A stretch of DNA of 64,000 nucleotides, taken from the NCBI RefSeq assembly GCF_014648915.1, contig NZ_BMSA01000002.1:496001-560000 (forward strand), written 5' to 3'. The stretch comes from Streptomyces phaeofaciens (GTDB lineage Bacteria > Actinomycetota > Actinomycetes > Streptomycetales > Streptomycetaceae). How positions within the stretch are numbered: position 1 is the first letter of the stretch; the number at the start of each line of letters is the position of its first letter. Both the position numbers and the translations under genes were made by a program. Positions 24,673-33,698 of the stretch are shown here, one piece after another. The notes under the pieces are model-generated. The model saw only the letters and a list, made by a program, of their open reading frames with translations. It made no database searches and was not told where the DNA came from.

Positions 24673-27600
24673 ATGCCCGCCCGTATCACCGATCCCGAGC
24701 AGCTCAAGGAGCTCCTCGGGATCCCCTTCACCCCGGAGCAGACGGCCTGCATCATCGCGCCGCCCGCACCGCAGGTGATCGTGGCCGGAGCCGGGTCGGG
24801 CAAGACGACGGTGATGGCCGCGCGCGTGGTGTGGCTGGTCGGCACCGGCCAGGTCGCCCCCGAACAGGTCCTCGGCCTGACCTTCACCAACAAGGCCGCC
24901 GGTGAACTCGCCGAACGCGTCCGCAAGGCACTGATCCGGGCCGGCGTCACCGACCCCGACGTGATCGACCCGGACAACCCGCCGGGCGAGCCGGTGATCT
25001 CGACGTACCACGCCTTCGCGGGCCGCCTGCTGACCGACCACGGACTGCGCATCGGACTGGAACCGACCGCCCGTCTGCTCGCCGACGCCACCCGCTTCCA
25101 GCTCGCCGCGCGCGTGCTGCGCGAGGCCCCCGGCCCCTACCCGTCGCTCACCCGCTCCTTCGCCGACCTGGTCAGCGACCTGCTCGCCCTCGACGCGGAA
25201 CTCGCCGAGCACCTCGTACGCCCCGAGGACCTGCGCGCGTGGGACGCCGGCCTGCTGACCACCCTGGACGGCGCGAAGCTCACCAACGCCGACCTGCGCA
25301 AGGTGCCCGAGACGGCCGCCGCCCGCCGTGAACTCGCCGAGCTGGTGCTGCGCTACCGGGCCGCCAAACGCGAGCGCGACCTGCTCGACTTCGGCGACCA
25401 GATCGCCCTGGCGGCCCGCCTCGGCGGAGTTCCGGAGGTCGGGCGGATCCTGCGCGACGAGTTCCGCGTGGTCCTGCTCGACGAGTACCAGGACACCTCG
25501 GTGGCCCAGCGCATCCTCCTCGCCGGGCTGTTCGGCGGCGGCACGGGCCACCCCGTGACGGCCGTCGGCGACCCCTGCCAGGCCATCTACGGCTGGCGCG
25601 GCGCCTCCGTCGCCAACCTCGACGACTTCCCCGAGCACTTCGCCCACGCCGACGGCGCCCGCGCCACCCGCCAGGCGCTCAGCGAGAACCGCCGCAGCGG
25701 CGGCCGCCTCCTCGACCTCGCCAACGGCCTCGCCGAGCCGCTGCGCGCCATGCACGCGGGCGTGGAGGCCCTCCGCCCCGCCCCGGGCGCCGAACGCGAC
25801 GGCGTGGTCCGCTGCGCCCTGCTGACCACCCACGCCGAGGAGATCGACTGGATCGCGGACTCCGTCGCCCACCTGGTGAACACCGGCAAGGAGCCCGGCG
25901 AGATCGCCGTCCTGTGCCGCACCGCCACCGACTTCGCGGAGATCCAGGGCGCGCTGGTCGCCCGGGACGTGCCCGTCGAGGTGGTCGGCCTCTCCGGCCT
26001 GCTGCACCTCCCCGAGGTCGCCGACCTGGTCGCCGTCTGCGAGGTGCTCCAGGACCCCGGCGCCAACGCCTCCCTCGTCCGGCTGCTCACCGGCCCGCGC
26101 TGGCGCATCGGCCCGCGCGACCTCGCCCTCCTGGGACGGCGGGCACGGCTGCTCGTGTCCCACGCGCGCGGGGACGCCGGCGACGACCCCGACCGCCGTC
26201 TCGCCGAGGCCGTCGAGGGGGTCGACCCGTCCGAGGTGATATCGCTCGCGGACGCCCTCGACACGTTCCTGGAGACGCCGCTGGAGCGTCCTCAGGACGA
26301 CGGCCTGCCCTTCTCGCCGGACGCGCGCGTGCGCTTCGCCCGGCTCGCCACCGAACTGCGGGACCTGCGCCGCTCCCTGTCCGACCCGCTGATGGACGTC
26401 CTGCACCGCGTGCTCGCCGTCACCGGCCTCGAAGTCGAACTGTCGGCGTCCCCGCACGCCCTGGCCGCCCGCCGCCGCGAGACCCTGTCGAACTTCCTCG
26501 ACATCGCCGCGTCCTTCGCCGCCGGGGAGAACGAGGCGAGCCTGCTCGCCTTCCTCGGCTTCCTGCGCACCGCCGCCCAGTACGAGAAGGGCCTCGACAA
26601 CGCCCTCCCCGGCGGCGAGAACACCGTCAAGGTGCTCACCGCGCACCGGTCCAAGGGCCTGGAGTGGGACGTCGTCGTCGTCCCCGGCCTGGTCAACGGC
26701 ACCTTCCCCAGCGGCCAGGGCCGCGAGAAGTGGACCGCCCAGGCCAAGGTGCTGCCGCACGAACTGCGCGGCGACGCCGACACCCTCCCCGACATCGCCT
26801 CCTGGTACTCCCGGGGGATGAAGGCCTTCCACGAGGCCATGAAGGATCACCAGCACACCGAGGAACTCCGCCTCGGCTACGTCACCTTCACCCGCCCCCG
26901 CTCCCTCCTCCTCGGCTCCGGCCACTGGTGGGGCCCCACCCAGAAGAAGCCCCGCGGCCCCTCCGACTTCCTGTGGGCCCTGTACGACCACTGCGCGGCC
27001 GGACACGGCGAGATCGAGGCCTGGGCGGAGGAACCGGAGGAGGACGAGGAGAACCCCACCCTGCACGCCGCGCGGGCCGACCAGGTCTGGCCGCTCCCCC
27101 TGGACGACGCCGCGCTCGCCCGGCGCCGCGCCGCCGCCGAGACCGTCCTCGCCCACCTGGAGGACCTCGCCTCCCAGGAGGCCGCCCACCCCGCCGCCAC
27201 CCACGACCCGGACACCTACGACGACCCGGACTGGCCCCCGCCGCCGGACGACGACGAGCCGCCCTACGACGCCGACTCCGACGACTACGGACACGACGAC
27301 GCCGACGTCTACGGATACGACGACTCCGACCCGTTCGCCGACGACCCGGATGCCGCGTTCGCCGACGGCCCCGCCGCGAACCCTGCGGATCCCGCAGACC
27401 GGGACGCACGGGACGACCGGGACGAGTGGCCCACCGCCCGCCCCGCCGTCCCCCACCAGGCCACGGCCCCCGAGCTCTCCGGCGGCCGCCCCCGCTCGGG
27501 CCCCGCGGCCCGGCGCGGCCGCCTCACGCCCGAGGAGGCCCGCGCCGTCGCCTCCTGGGACCGCGACCTCGACGCGCTCTCCGGAGAGCTGATGCGGGCC

Positions 27601-28275
27601 CGCCGGAGCGTCACCGACGTACCCCTGCCGACGACCCTGACCGCGTCGCAGCTGATGCGTCTGGCCGCCGACCCGGACGGTCTCGCGCAGGAACTCGCGC
27701 GCCCCATGCCGCGCCCGCCGCAACCGGCCGCGCGCCGGGGCACCAGGTTCCACGCATGGGTCGAGGCCCGCTTCGAGGAACTGACGCTTCCGCTGCTGGA
27801 ACCGGACGAGCTGCCCGGCGCCGACGCGGAGATCGCCGACGAGCACGACCTGGCGGCCCTCAAGGAAGCCTTCGAGCGCACCGAGTACGCCCGCCGCACC
27901 CCCTACCGCGTCGAAGCCCCCTTCCAGCTCGCCCTCGCCGGGCGGGTCGTACGGGGCCGGATCGACGCCGTCTACAAGGAGGGCGACGGCGAGACGGCGA
28001 CGTACGAGATCGTCGACTGGAAGACCAACCGGCTGCGCACCGCCGACCCGCTCCAGCTCGCTCTCTACCGGCTCGCCTGGGCCGAGCAGCGGGGTGTCCC
28101 CGTGGAATCGGTCACAGCGGCGTTCCTCTATGTGCGCACCGGCGACGTCGTCCGGCCCGACGGCCTGCCCGATCGGGGGGCGCTGGAGCGCCTGTTGACG
28201 GGCGAGGAGGCCGTTTCCGGCGATCCGCGGGGGCAGGCCGCGCAAGAAAACCGTGCACAACCGTCCGGCGAGTAA
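24673..28275 (+). CDS. adnB: AdnB: helicase-nuclease subunit
   Basis: A 1200-aa partner of AdnA. The N-terminal SF1A motor has Walker A AGAGSGKTT (about residues 38-46), TFTNKAAGELAERVR (Ia), LLDEYQDTSVAQ (II), GDPCQAIYGWRGAS (III), LSENRRSGGRLLDLA (IV) and TAHRSKGLEWDVVVVPGL (V). The C-terminal RecB nuclease has GRIDAVYK and YEIVDWKTNR, with no Fe-S Cys set. Between them a strongly acidic linker of about 80 residues (838-922, many Asp) is unusual. The start is ATG 24673, behind a leaderless-type -10; an upstream in-frame codon at 24649 precedes that box. It is the likely lead motor of the heterodimer. Stop is TAA. Confidence 0.93.
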   Translation: MPARITDPEQLKELLGIPFTPEQTACIIAPPAPQVIVAGAGSGKTTVMAARVVWLVGTGQVAPEQVLGLTFTNKAAGELAERVRKALIRAGVTDPDVIDPDNPPGEPVISTYHAFAGRLLTDHGLRIGLEPTARLLADATRFQLAARVLREAPGPYPSLTRSFADLVSDLLALDAELAEHLVRPEDLRAWDAGLLTTLDGAKLTNADLRKVPETAAARRELAELVLRYRAAKRERDLLDFGDQIALAARLGGVPEVGRILRDEFRVVLLDEYQDTSVAQRILLAGLFGGGTGHPVTAVGDPCQAIYGWRGASVANLDDFPEHFAHADGARATRQALSENRRSGGRLLDLANGLAEPLRAMHAGVEALRPAPGAERDGVVRCALLTTHAEEIDWIADSVAHLVNTGKEPGEIAVLCRTATDFAEIQGALVARDVPVEVVGLSGLLHLPEVADLVAVCEVLQDPGANASLVRLLTGPRWRIGPRDLALLGRRARLLVSHARGDAGDDPDRRLAEAVEGVDPSEVISLADALDTFLETPLERPQDDGLPFSPDARVRFARLATELRDLRRSLSDPLMDVLHRVLAVTGLEVELSASPHALAARRRETLSNFLDIAASFAAGENEASLLAFLGFLRTAAQYEKGLDNALPGGENTVKVLTAHRSKGLEWDVVVVPGLVNGTFPSGQGREKWTAQAKVLPHELRGDADTLPDIASWYSRGMKAFHEAMKDHQHTEELRLGYVTFTRPRSLLLGSGHWWGPTQKKPRGPSDFLWALYDHCAAGHGEIEAWAEEPEEDEENPTLHAARADQVWPLPLDDAALARRRAAAETVLAHLEDLASQEAAHPAATHDPDTYDDPDWPPPPDDDEPPYDADSDDYGHDDADVYGYDDSDPFADDPDAAFADGPAANPADPADRDARDDRDEWPTARPAVPHQATAPELSGGRPRSGPAARRGRLTPEEARAVASWDRDLDALSGELMRARRSVTDVPLPTTLTASQLMRLAADPDGLAQELARPMPRPPQPAARRGTRFHAWVEARFEELTLPLLEPDELPGADAEIADEHDLAALKEAFERTEYARRTPYRVEAPFQLALAGRVVRGRIDAVYKEGDGETATYEIVDWKTNRLRTADPLQLALYRLAWAEQRGVPVESVTAAFLYVRTGDVVRPDGLPDRGALERLLTGEEAVSGDPRGQAAQENRAQPSGE

Positions 28276-28290
28276 GCCCGCGCGGGCCGA

Positions 28291-28296
28291 TAGGCT
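28291..28296 (+). promoter_or_regulatory. -10 box of probable leaderless promoter (M20 peptidase gene)
   Basis: TAGGCT ends 7 nt before ATG 28304; no Shine-Dalgarno sequence between. Confidence 0.5.
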
Positions 28297-28303
28297 CGTG
28301 ACC

Positions 28304-29716
28304 ATGAGCCAAACCGTTGACAGTGCCGTCAGCGCCGTCCGCACGTACATCGAGCAGCACCGCGCCGCCTTCCTCGACGACCTCGCCGAGTGGCTGCGCA
28401 TCCCGTCGGTCTCGGCGCAGCCCGACCACGCCCCCGACGTACGCCGCAGCGCGGACTGGCTCGCCGCGAAACTGAAGGAGACGGGCTTCCCCACCGCCGA
28501 GGTCTGGCCGACCCCGGGCGCCCCCGCCGTCTACGCGGAGTGGCCCTCCGGCGACCCCGAGGCACCCACCGTCCTGGTCTACGGCCACCACGACGTGCAG
28601 CCCGCCGCCGTCGAGGACGGCTGGGACAGCGACCCCTTCGAGCCCGTCGTCCGCGACAACCGCCTCTACGCGCGCGGGGCCGCCGACGACAAGGGCCAGG
28701 TGTTCTTCCACACCCTCGGCGTCCGCGCCCACCTCGCCGCCACCGGCCGCGACGCCCCGGCCGTCAACCTCAAGCTGCTGATCGAGGGCGAGGAGGAGTC
28801 CAGCTCCCCGCACTTCCGCGCCCTCGTCGAGGAGCACGCCGAGCGGCTCGCCGCCGACGCCGTGATCGTCTCCGACACCGGCATGTGGTCCGAGGACACC
28901 CCCACCGTGTGCACCGGCATGCGCGGGCTCGCCGAGTGCGAGATCCGGCTGTCCGGCCCCGACCAGGACATCCACTCCGGGTCCTTCGGCGGCGCCGTGC
29001 CCAACCCGGCCACCGCGGCCGCCCGCCTGGTCGCCGCCCTGCACGACGCGCACGGACGGGTGGCCGTCCCCGGCTTCTACGACGGCATCGTGGAACTCAC
29101 CGACCGCGAGCGCGAGCTCTTCGCCGAGCTGCCCTTCGACGAGGACCGGTGGCTGCGCACCGCCAAGTCCCACGCGACCCACGGCGAGGCCGGACACACC
29201 ACCCTGGAGCGCATCTGGGCCCGCCCCACCGCCGAGGTCAACGGCATCGGCGGCGGCTACCAGGGCCCCGGCAGCAAGACGATCATCCCGTCCACGGCCT
29301 TCGTGAAGCTGTCCTTCCGGCTGGTCGCCGGCCAGGACCCGGGGCAGGTGGAGAAGGCGGTCCGCGCCTGGGCCGCCGAGCGGCTGCCCGCCGGGATCCG
29401 CCACGAGATCGCGTTCAGCCCGGCCACGCGCCCGTGCCTGACGCCGCTGGACCACCCCGCCCTCCGGTCCGTGGTCCGCGCCATGGGCCGCGCCTTCGAG
29501 GGGCCCGTCCGCTTCACCCGTGAGGGCGGCTCGGGACCGGCCGCCGACCTCCAGGAGATCCTCGGCGCCCCCGTGCTCTTCCTGGGCATCTCCGTCCCCT
29601 CGGACGGCTGGCACGCCCCGAACGAGAAGGTCGAGCTGGATCTCCTCGTCAAGGGCGTCGAGACCACCGCGTATCTCTGGGGCGACCTCGCCGAGAACTG
29701 GCGCCATGCGCCCTGA
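28304..29716 (+). CDS. M20 family dipeptidase / zinc metallopeptidase
   Basis: A 470-aa cytosolic di-zinc peptidase, probably a nonspecific dipeptidase (carnosinase-like, PepV/CNDP type). Ligands visible are H95 in VYGHHDVQP, the bridging Asp in RGAADDKGQ, the Glu pair in IEGEEESSS (general base plus ligand), Asp in VSDTGMW and the late His in DGWHAPNEK. The dimerisation lid lies in between, with GGYQGPGSKTIIPS. Length and motifs fit the family. The start is ATG 28304 next to a -10 box. It is inserted between adnB and nudC relative to the mycobacterial order, where another gene (Rv3200c) sits. Confidence 0.93.
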   Translation: MSQTVDSAVSAVRTYIEQHRAAFLDDLAEWLRIPSVSAQPDHAPDVRRSADWLAAKLKETGFPTAEVWPTPGAPAVYAEWPSGDPEAPTVLVYGHHDVQPAAVEDGWDSDPFEPVVRDNRLYARGAADDKGQVFFHTLGVRAHLAATGRDAPAVNLKLLIEGEEESSSPHFRALVEEHAERLAADAVIVSDTGMWSEDTPTVCTGMRGLAECEIRLSGPDQDIHSGSFGGAVPNPATAAARLVAALHDAHGRVAVPGFYDGIVELTDRERELFAELPFDEDRWLRTAKSHATHGEAGHTTLERIWARPTAEVNGIGGGYQGPGSKTIIPSTAFVKLSFRLVAGQDPGQVEKAVRAWAAERLPAGIRHEIAFSPATRPCLTPLDHPALRSVVRAMGRAFEGPVRFTREGGSGPAADLQEILGAPVLFLGISVPSDGWHAPNEKVELDLLVKGVETTAYLWGDLAENWRHAP

Positions 29717-29866
29717 CGGCCTCGCTCGGACCGGAGCGCGGCAGCGCGCGGGGCACATTGGAGATGCCGCACCGCGCCACCGCACCGGACCCGGTTGCCC
29801 CCTCGCGCACGTTCCGCTGAACCGTCCGCCGAATCAACCGTTCCACCGGGGGAGTTGGAAGCACCC

Positions 29867-30811
29867 GTGACCACCTGGACCGACCAGAACGCCGACCGGC
29901 CCATCTCACTCACCGCACCCAGCGGCATCGACCGGGCCGCCCACCACCGGCTCGACGAGGCCTGGCTCGCCGCCGCGTGGAGCCACCCCACGACGCGCTG
30001 TTTCGTCGTCTCCGGGGGGCAGGTCCTCATCGACGAGACGCCCGACGGCCGGACCGAGCTGGTCATGACCCCCTCCTTCGAGGCCCCGCTCACCGAGGCG
30101 CACCGCTACTTCCTGGGCACGGACGAGGAAGGGGCGAGCTACTTCGCCCTCCAGAAGGACTCCCTGCCCGGCCGTATCGACCAGTCCGCGCGCCCGGCCG
30201 GGCTGCGCGAGGCCGGACTGCTGCTGTCGCCGCGCGACGTGGGCCTGATGGTGCACGCGGTCGGCCTGGAGAGCTGGCAGCGCACCCACCGTTTCTGCTC
30301 CCGCTGCGGCGAGCGCACGGTCATCGCCGCCGCCGGCCACATCCGTCGCTGCCCCGCGTGCGGCGCCGAGCACTACCCGCGCACCGACCCCGCGGTGATC
30401 ATGGCCGTCACCGACGAGGACGACCGCATCCTCCTCGGCCGCCAGGTCCACTGGCCCGAGGGCCGCTTCTCGACCCTGGCCGGCTTCGTCGAGCCCGGCG
30501 AGTCCATCGAGCAGGCCGTGCGCCGCGAGGTCTTCGAGGAGGTCGGCGTCTCCGTCGGCCAGGTCGACTACATCGCCAGCCAGCCCTGGCCCTTCCCGTC
30601 CAGCCTCATGCTGGGCTTCGTGGCCCGCGCCACCTCCACCGAGATCGACGTCGACGGCGACGAGATCCACGAGGCCCGCTGGTTCTCCCGCGACGAGCTG
30701 GGCGCGGCCTTCGAGTCCGGCGAGGTCCTGCCCCCGTACGGCATCTCGATCGCGGCCCGCCTGATCGAGCTCTGGTACGGCAAGCCGCTGCCGACGCGCA
30801 GCTTCGTGTGA
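29867..30811 (+). CDS. nudC: NudC: NAD(H) pyrophosphatase / RNA deNADding hydrolase
   Basis: A 314-aa Nudix enzyme that splits NADH and NAD-capped RNA 5' ends. A zinc ribbon CSRCGER...CPACGAEHYPR precedes the Nudix box GFVEPGESIEQAVRREVFEE (complete G-x5-E-x7-REUxEE pattern). The NudC-specific SQPWPFPSSLMLGF motif follows. The start is GTG 29867 with GGAAG 6 nt upstream and GGGGGAG further back; upstream frame residues do not fit. Orthologous to Rv3199c in position. It is convergent with the mycoredoxin gene, separated by a terminator. Confidence 0.95.
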   Translation: MTTWTDQNADRPISLTAPSGIDRAAHHRLDEAWLAAAWSHPTTRCFVVSGGQVLIDETPDGRTELVMTPSFEAPLTEAHRYFLGTDEEGASYFALQKDSLPGRIDQSARPAGLREAGLLLSPRDVGLMVHAVGLESWQRTHRFCSRCGERTVIAAAGHIRRCPACGAEHYPRTDPAVIMAVTDEDDRILLGRQVHWPEGRFSTLAGFVEPGESIEQAVRREVFEEVGVSVGQVDYIASQPWPFPSSLMLGFVARATSTEIDVDGDEIHEARWFSRDELGAAFESGEVLPPYGISIAARLIELWYGKPLPTRSFV

Positions 30812-30844
30812 CGCACGGCACGAGATCCGATCCACCTCACGCAA

Positions 30845-30879
30845 AAGGGCGGCTCCCCGGTGTTCCGGGGGCCGCCCTT
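30845..30879. terminator. Bidirectional terminator, nudC / mycoredoxin
   Basis: Stem AAGGGCGGC / GCCGCCCTT extended by CCCCGG / CCGGGG with one mismatched position, preceded by AAAA and followed by TTC, between two convergent stops. Confidence 0.82.
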
Positions 30880-30889
30880 CGGCGTGCGG

Positions 30890-31132
30890 TTACGCGCCGA
30901 TCCTCTGCTTCACCTGCGCCAGGGACGGGTTCGTCATCGTCGAACCGTCCGGGAACAGCACGGTCGGCACCGTCTGGTTTCCGCCATTCGCCTTCTCCAC
31001 GAACGCCGCGGACTCCGGGTCCTGCTCGATGTTGATCTCGGTGTACGCGATGCCCTCGCGCTCCAGCTGCTTCTTCAGCCGCTGGCAGTAGCCGCACCAC
31101 GTGGTGCTGTACATCGTCACAGTGCCCAGCAT
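30890..31132 (-). CDS. mrx1: Mycoredoxin (glutaredoxin-like oxidoreductase)
   Basis: An 80-aa thioredoxin-fold protein with active site WCGYC (Cys13/Cys16), the cis-Pro loop QTVPTVLF and the C-terminal helix of Mrx1 proteins. Mycoredoxins reduce mycothiol-protein mixed disulfides in the cytosol. The start is ATG 31132 behind AAGGAG; the frame is open to 31339 but the extra residues do not fit. A perfect SigR promoter lies 50-80 bp upstream on the same strand, consistent with induction by thiol oxidation. Orthologous position to Rv3198A, beside uvrD2. Confidence 0.95.
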   Translation of the reverse strand: MLGTVTMYSTTWCGYCQRLKKQLEREGIAYTEINIEQDPESAAFVEKANGGNQTVPTVLFPDGSTMTNPSLAQVKQRIGA

Positions 31133-31179
31133 GTCTCTTGTGCTCCTTCGGCGGGTCGGGGGACGGAGGGTCGCAGAGA

Positions 31180-31209
31180 GAGAACGTACGTGAAAGGGCC
31201 ACCATTCCC
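31180..31209 (-). promoter_or_regulatory. SigR-type promoter of the mycoredoxin gene
   Basis: Reading the reverse strand: GGGAAT (31209-31204), exactly 18 nt, then GTTCTC (31185-31180). This is the SigR consensus and points at the mycoredoxin gene, about 50 bp from its ATG. Confidence 0.88.
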
Positions 31210-31326
31210 GGAAGGTCCCCGGGGCGGGAGCGGCCGGACGTGACCTCCGCCGCATTGGTACGACCGCAGCGGCCCACCTGTGGACAACCGGCTCGCCCGC
31301 CTCCGCCGACCTGGCAGCATGGCCAT

Positions 31327-33531
31327 GTGACAGCAGCAACGCACTCCCCCCTCTTCCCGCGGGTACCGGACTCGGCCGACGCGGTGCTCGAAGGGCTCGA
31401 CCCCGAGCAGCGCGAGGTGGCCATCGCCCTGCACGGGCCGGTGTGCGTGCTGGCGGGAGCCGGTACGGGCAAGACCCGGGCGATCACCCACCGCATCGCC
31501 TACGGGGTGCGCGCCGGCATCCTCCAGCCCTCCAGCGTGCTCGCCGTCACCTTCACCAACCGTGCCGCCGGCGAGATGCGCGGCCGGCTGCGCCAGCTCG
31601 GCGCGCAGGGTGTCCAGGCCCGCACCTTCCACTCCGCGGCCCTGCGTCAGCTCCAGTACTTCTGGCCGAAAGCCATCGGTGGTTCCCTGCCCCGGATCGT
31701 CGACCGCAAGATCCAGCTCGTCGCCGACGCGGCCGCCGCCTGCCGCATCCGCCTCGACCGCGGCGAGCTGCGGGACGCCACCGCGGAGATCGAGTGGTGC
31801 AAGGTCACCCAGACCGTCCCCGCCGACTACGCCGCCGCCGTCGCCAAGGCGGGCCGGGAGGCCCCCCGCGCCCCCGCCGAGATCGCCCAGCTCTACGCCG
31901 CCTACGAGGACCTCAAGCGCGACCGCGCGGTCATCGACTTCGAGGACGTCCTGCTGCTGACCGTCGCCGTCCTCCAGGACCGGCGCGACATCGCCGAGCA
32001 GGTCCGCGCCCAGTACCAGCACTTCGTCGTCGACGAGTACCAGGACGTCAGCCCCCTTCAGCAGCGTCTGCTGGATCTGTGGCTCGGTGACCGGGACAAC
32101 CTGTGCGTCGTCGGCGACGCCAGCCAGACGATCTACTCCTTCACCGGCGCCACCCCCGACCACCTGCTCGACTTCCGCACCCGCCACCCCGGCGCCACCG
32201 TCGTCAAACTGGTCCGCGACTACCGCTCCACCCCCCAGGTCGTCCACCTGGCCAACGGTCTGCTCTCCCAGGCCAGCGGCCGCGCCGCCGACCACCGCCT
32301 GGAGCTGGTCTCCCAGCGCGGCCCGGGACCCGAGCCCGCCTACACCGAGTACACCGACGAGCCCGCCGAGGCCGAGGGCGCCGCCCGCCGCATCCGCGAG
32401 CTGCTGGCCGCCGGGGTGCCGGCCGCCGAGATCGCCGTCCTGTTCCGCACCAACGCCCAGTCCGAGACCTACGAACAGGCCCTCGCCGACCTCGGCATCC
32501 CGTACCAGCTGCGCGGTGCCGAGCGGTTCTTCGACCGGCCCGAGGTGCGCAAGGCCGGGGTGGCCCTGCGCGGCGCCGCCCGCTTCGGCGGCAACGACAC
32601 CCTCCTCGAGGACACCGTCGACCTGCCCTCCCAGGTGCGTGCCGTCCTCTCCGGCGAGGGCTGGACCTCACAGCCGCCGGCCGGCTCGGGAGCCGTCAGA
32701 GAGCGCTGGGACTCCCTGGCCGCGCTGGTGAACCTCGCCCAGGACTTCGCCGCCGCCAGCCCCGGCGCCACCCTCGCCGACCTGGTCGCCGAACTCGACG
32801 AGCGGGCGAACGCCCAGCACGCCCCGACCGTCCAGGGCGTCACCCTGGCCTCCCTGCACTCGGCCAAGGGCCTGGAATGGGACGTCGTGTTCCTGGTCGG
32901 CGTCGCCGAGGGCATGATGCCGATCACCTACGCGAAGACGGACGAGCAGATCGAGGAGGAGCGCCGCCTCCTCTACGTCGGGGTCACCCGGGCCCGGGAG
33001 CGCCTGCACGTCTCCTGGGCGCTCTCCCGCTCGCCCGGCGGCCGCCCGAGCCGCCGTCCCAGCCGCTTCCTCGACGGACTGCGCCCCGGCTCGGGGACGG
33101 CCGCGGGCCGCTCGGCCTCCGGGGCCGCCGGAGGCATCGAGCGGGGCTTCTCCGGCGCTGTCGTGGGCACCCCCGACGTGCCGCGCCGCAGACAGCGCAC
33201 CCCGGCCCGCTGCCGGGTCTGCGGGCGCACCCTCACCGACGCCGGTGAGCTGAAGCTGATGCGCTGCGAGACCTGCCCCTCCGACATGGACGAGGGACTC
33301 TACGAACGGCTGCGGGACTGGCGCGCGGTCCAGGCGCGACGCAACGGACAGCCCGCGTTCTGCGTCTTCACCGACAAGACCCTGATGGCCATCGCCGAGT
33401 CCGTCCCCGAGGAGGCGGGCGAACTCGCGAGGATCCCCGGGGTCGGCGTGCGCAAGCTCAACCGCTACGGAACCGATGTGCTGGCCATCTGCGCAGGCCA
33501 ACACCTCACCGAGGGGGACGAGGGGGATTGA
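31327..33531 (+). CDS. uvrD2: UvrD2: SF1A DNA helicase with HRDC domain
   Basis: A 734-aa ATP-dependent 3'-5' DNA helicase. Motifs are VLAGAGTGKTRAI, VTFTNRAAGEMRGRL, VVDEYQDVSPLQQR, VGDASQTIYSFTGA, SLHSAKGLEWDVVFLVG and LLYVGVTRARERLHVSW. After a Gly/Arg linker comes the UvrD2-specific tetracysteine zinc module (CRVCGRTL and CETC), then an HRDC domain ending GIGVRKLNRYG-like residues (PGVGVRKLNRYGTDVLAIC). The start is GTG 31327, which begins the N-terminus I recall for the S. coelicolor protein. A CAGCAT hexamer ends 6 nt upstream, so it too may be leaderless. Divergent from the mycoredoxin gene; orthologue of Rv3198c. Confidence 0.95.
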   Translation: MTAATHSPLFPRVPDSADAVLEGLDPEQREVAIALHGPVCVLAGAGTGKTRAITHRIAYGVRAGILQPSSVLAVTFTNRAAGEMRGRLRQLGAQGVQARTFHSAALRQLQYFWPKAIGGSLPRIVDRKIQLVADAAAACRIRLDRGELRDATAEIEWCKVTQTVPADYAAAVAKAGREAPRAPAEIAQLYAAYEDLKRDRAVIDFEDVLLLTVAVLQDRRDIAEQVRAQYQHFVVDEYQDVSPLQQRLLDLWLGDRDNLCVVGDASQTIYSFTGATPDHLLDFRTRHPGATVVKLVRDYRSTPQVVHLANGLLSQASGRAADHRLELVSQRGPGPEPAYTEYTDEPAEAEGAARRIRELLAAGVPAAEIAVLFRTNAQSETYEQALADLGIPYQLRGAERFFDRPEVRKAGVALRGAARFGGNDTLLEDTVDLPSQVRAVLSGEGWTSQPPAGSGAVRERWDSLAALVNLAQDFAAASPGATLADLVAELDERANAQHAPTVQGVTLASLHSAKGLEWDVVFLVGVAEGMMPITYAKTDEQIEEERRLLYVGVTRARERLHVSWALSRSPGGRPSRRPSRFLDGLRPGSGTAAGRSASGAAGGIERGFSGAVVGTPDVPRRRQRTPARCRVCGRTLTDAGELKLMRCETCPSDMDEGLYERLRDWRAVQARRNGQPAFCVFTDKTLMAIAESVPEEAGELARIPGVGVRKLNRYGTDVLAICAGQHLTEGDEGD

Positions 33532-33543
33532 TGCGAACTCGTC

Positions 33544-33584
33544 GAAAAAATAGTTTGCGCATGCCCCGGCAATCCCCATAGGTT
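33544..33584 (+). promoter_or_regulatory. WhiB7-type promoter of wblC
   Basis: An A/T-rich block (GAAAAAATAG, 33544-33553) lies directly upstream of a TTGCGC -35 (33555-33560), followed after 18 nt by a TAGGTT -10 (33579-33584). WhiB7/WblC-activated promoters are known by an A/T-rich stretch just upstream of the -35, where the AT-hook of WhiB7 binds with the principal sigma factor. Predicted start near 33591, giving a leader of about 600 nt. Confidence 0.75.
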
Positions 33585-33698
33585 CTTAGACACGAGAGCG
33601 GCGGCCTTCTCGGAGGCCCTGATTCCGTGTTCTACTTTCATATCCGCAGGACTGGGCTCACCCCCGGTCCCCCGAGACGCCGAGAGGAGGCGATTCCA

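Noticed and set aside
20888..28494. Two reverse ORFs of 1216 and 1282 codons opposite adnA and adnB
   Set aside because: High GC keeps antisense frames open; they contain no recognisable motifs, while the forward frames contain every helicase and nuclease motif.
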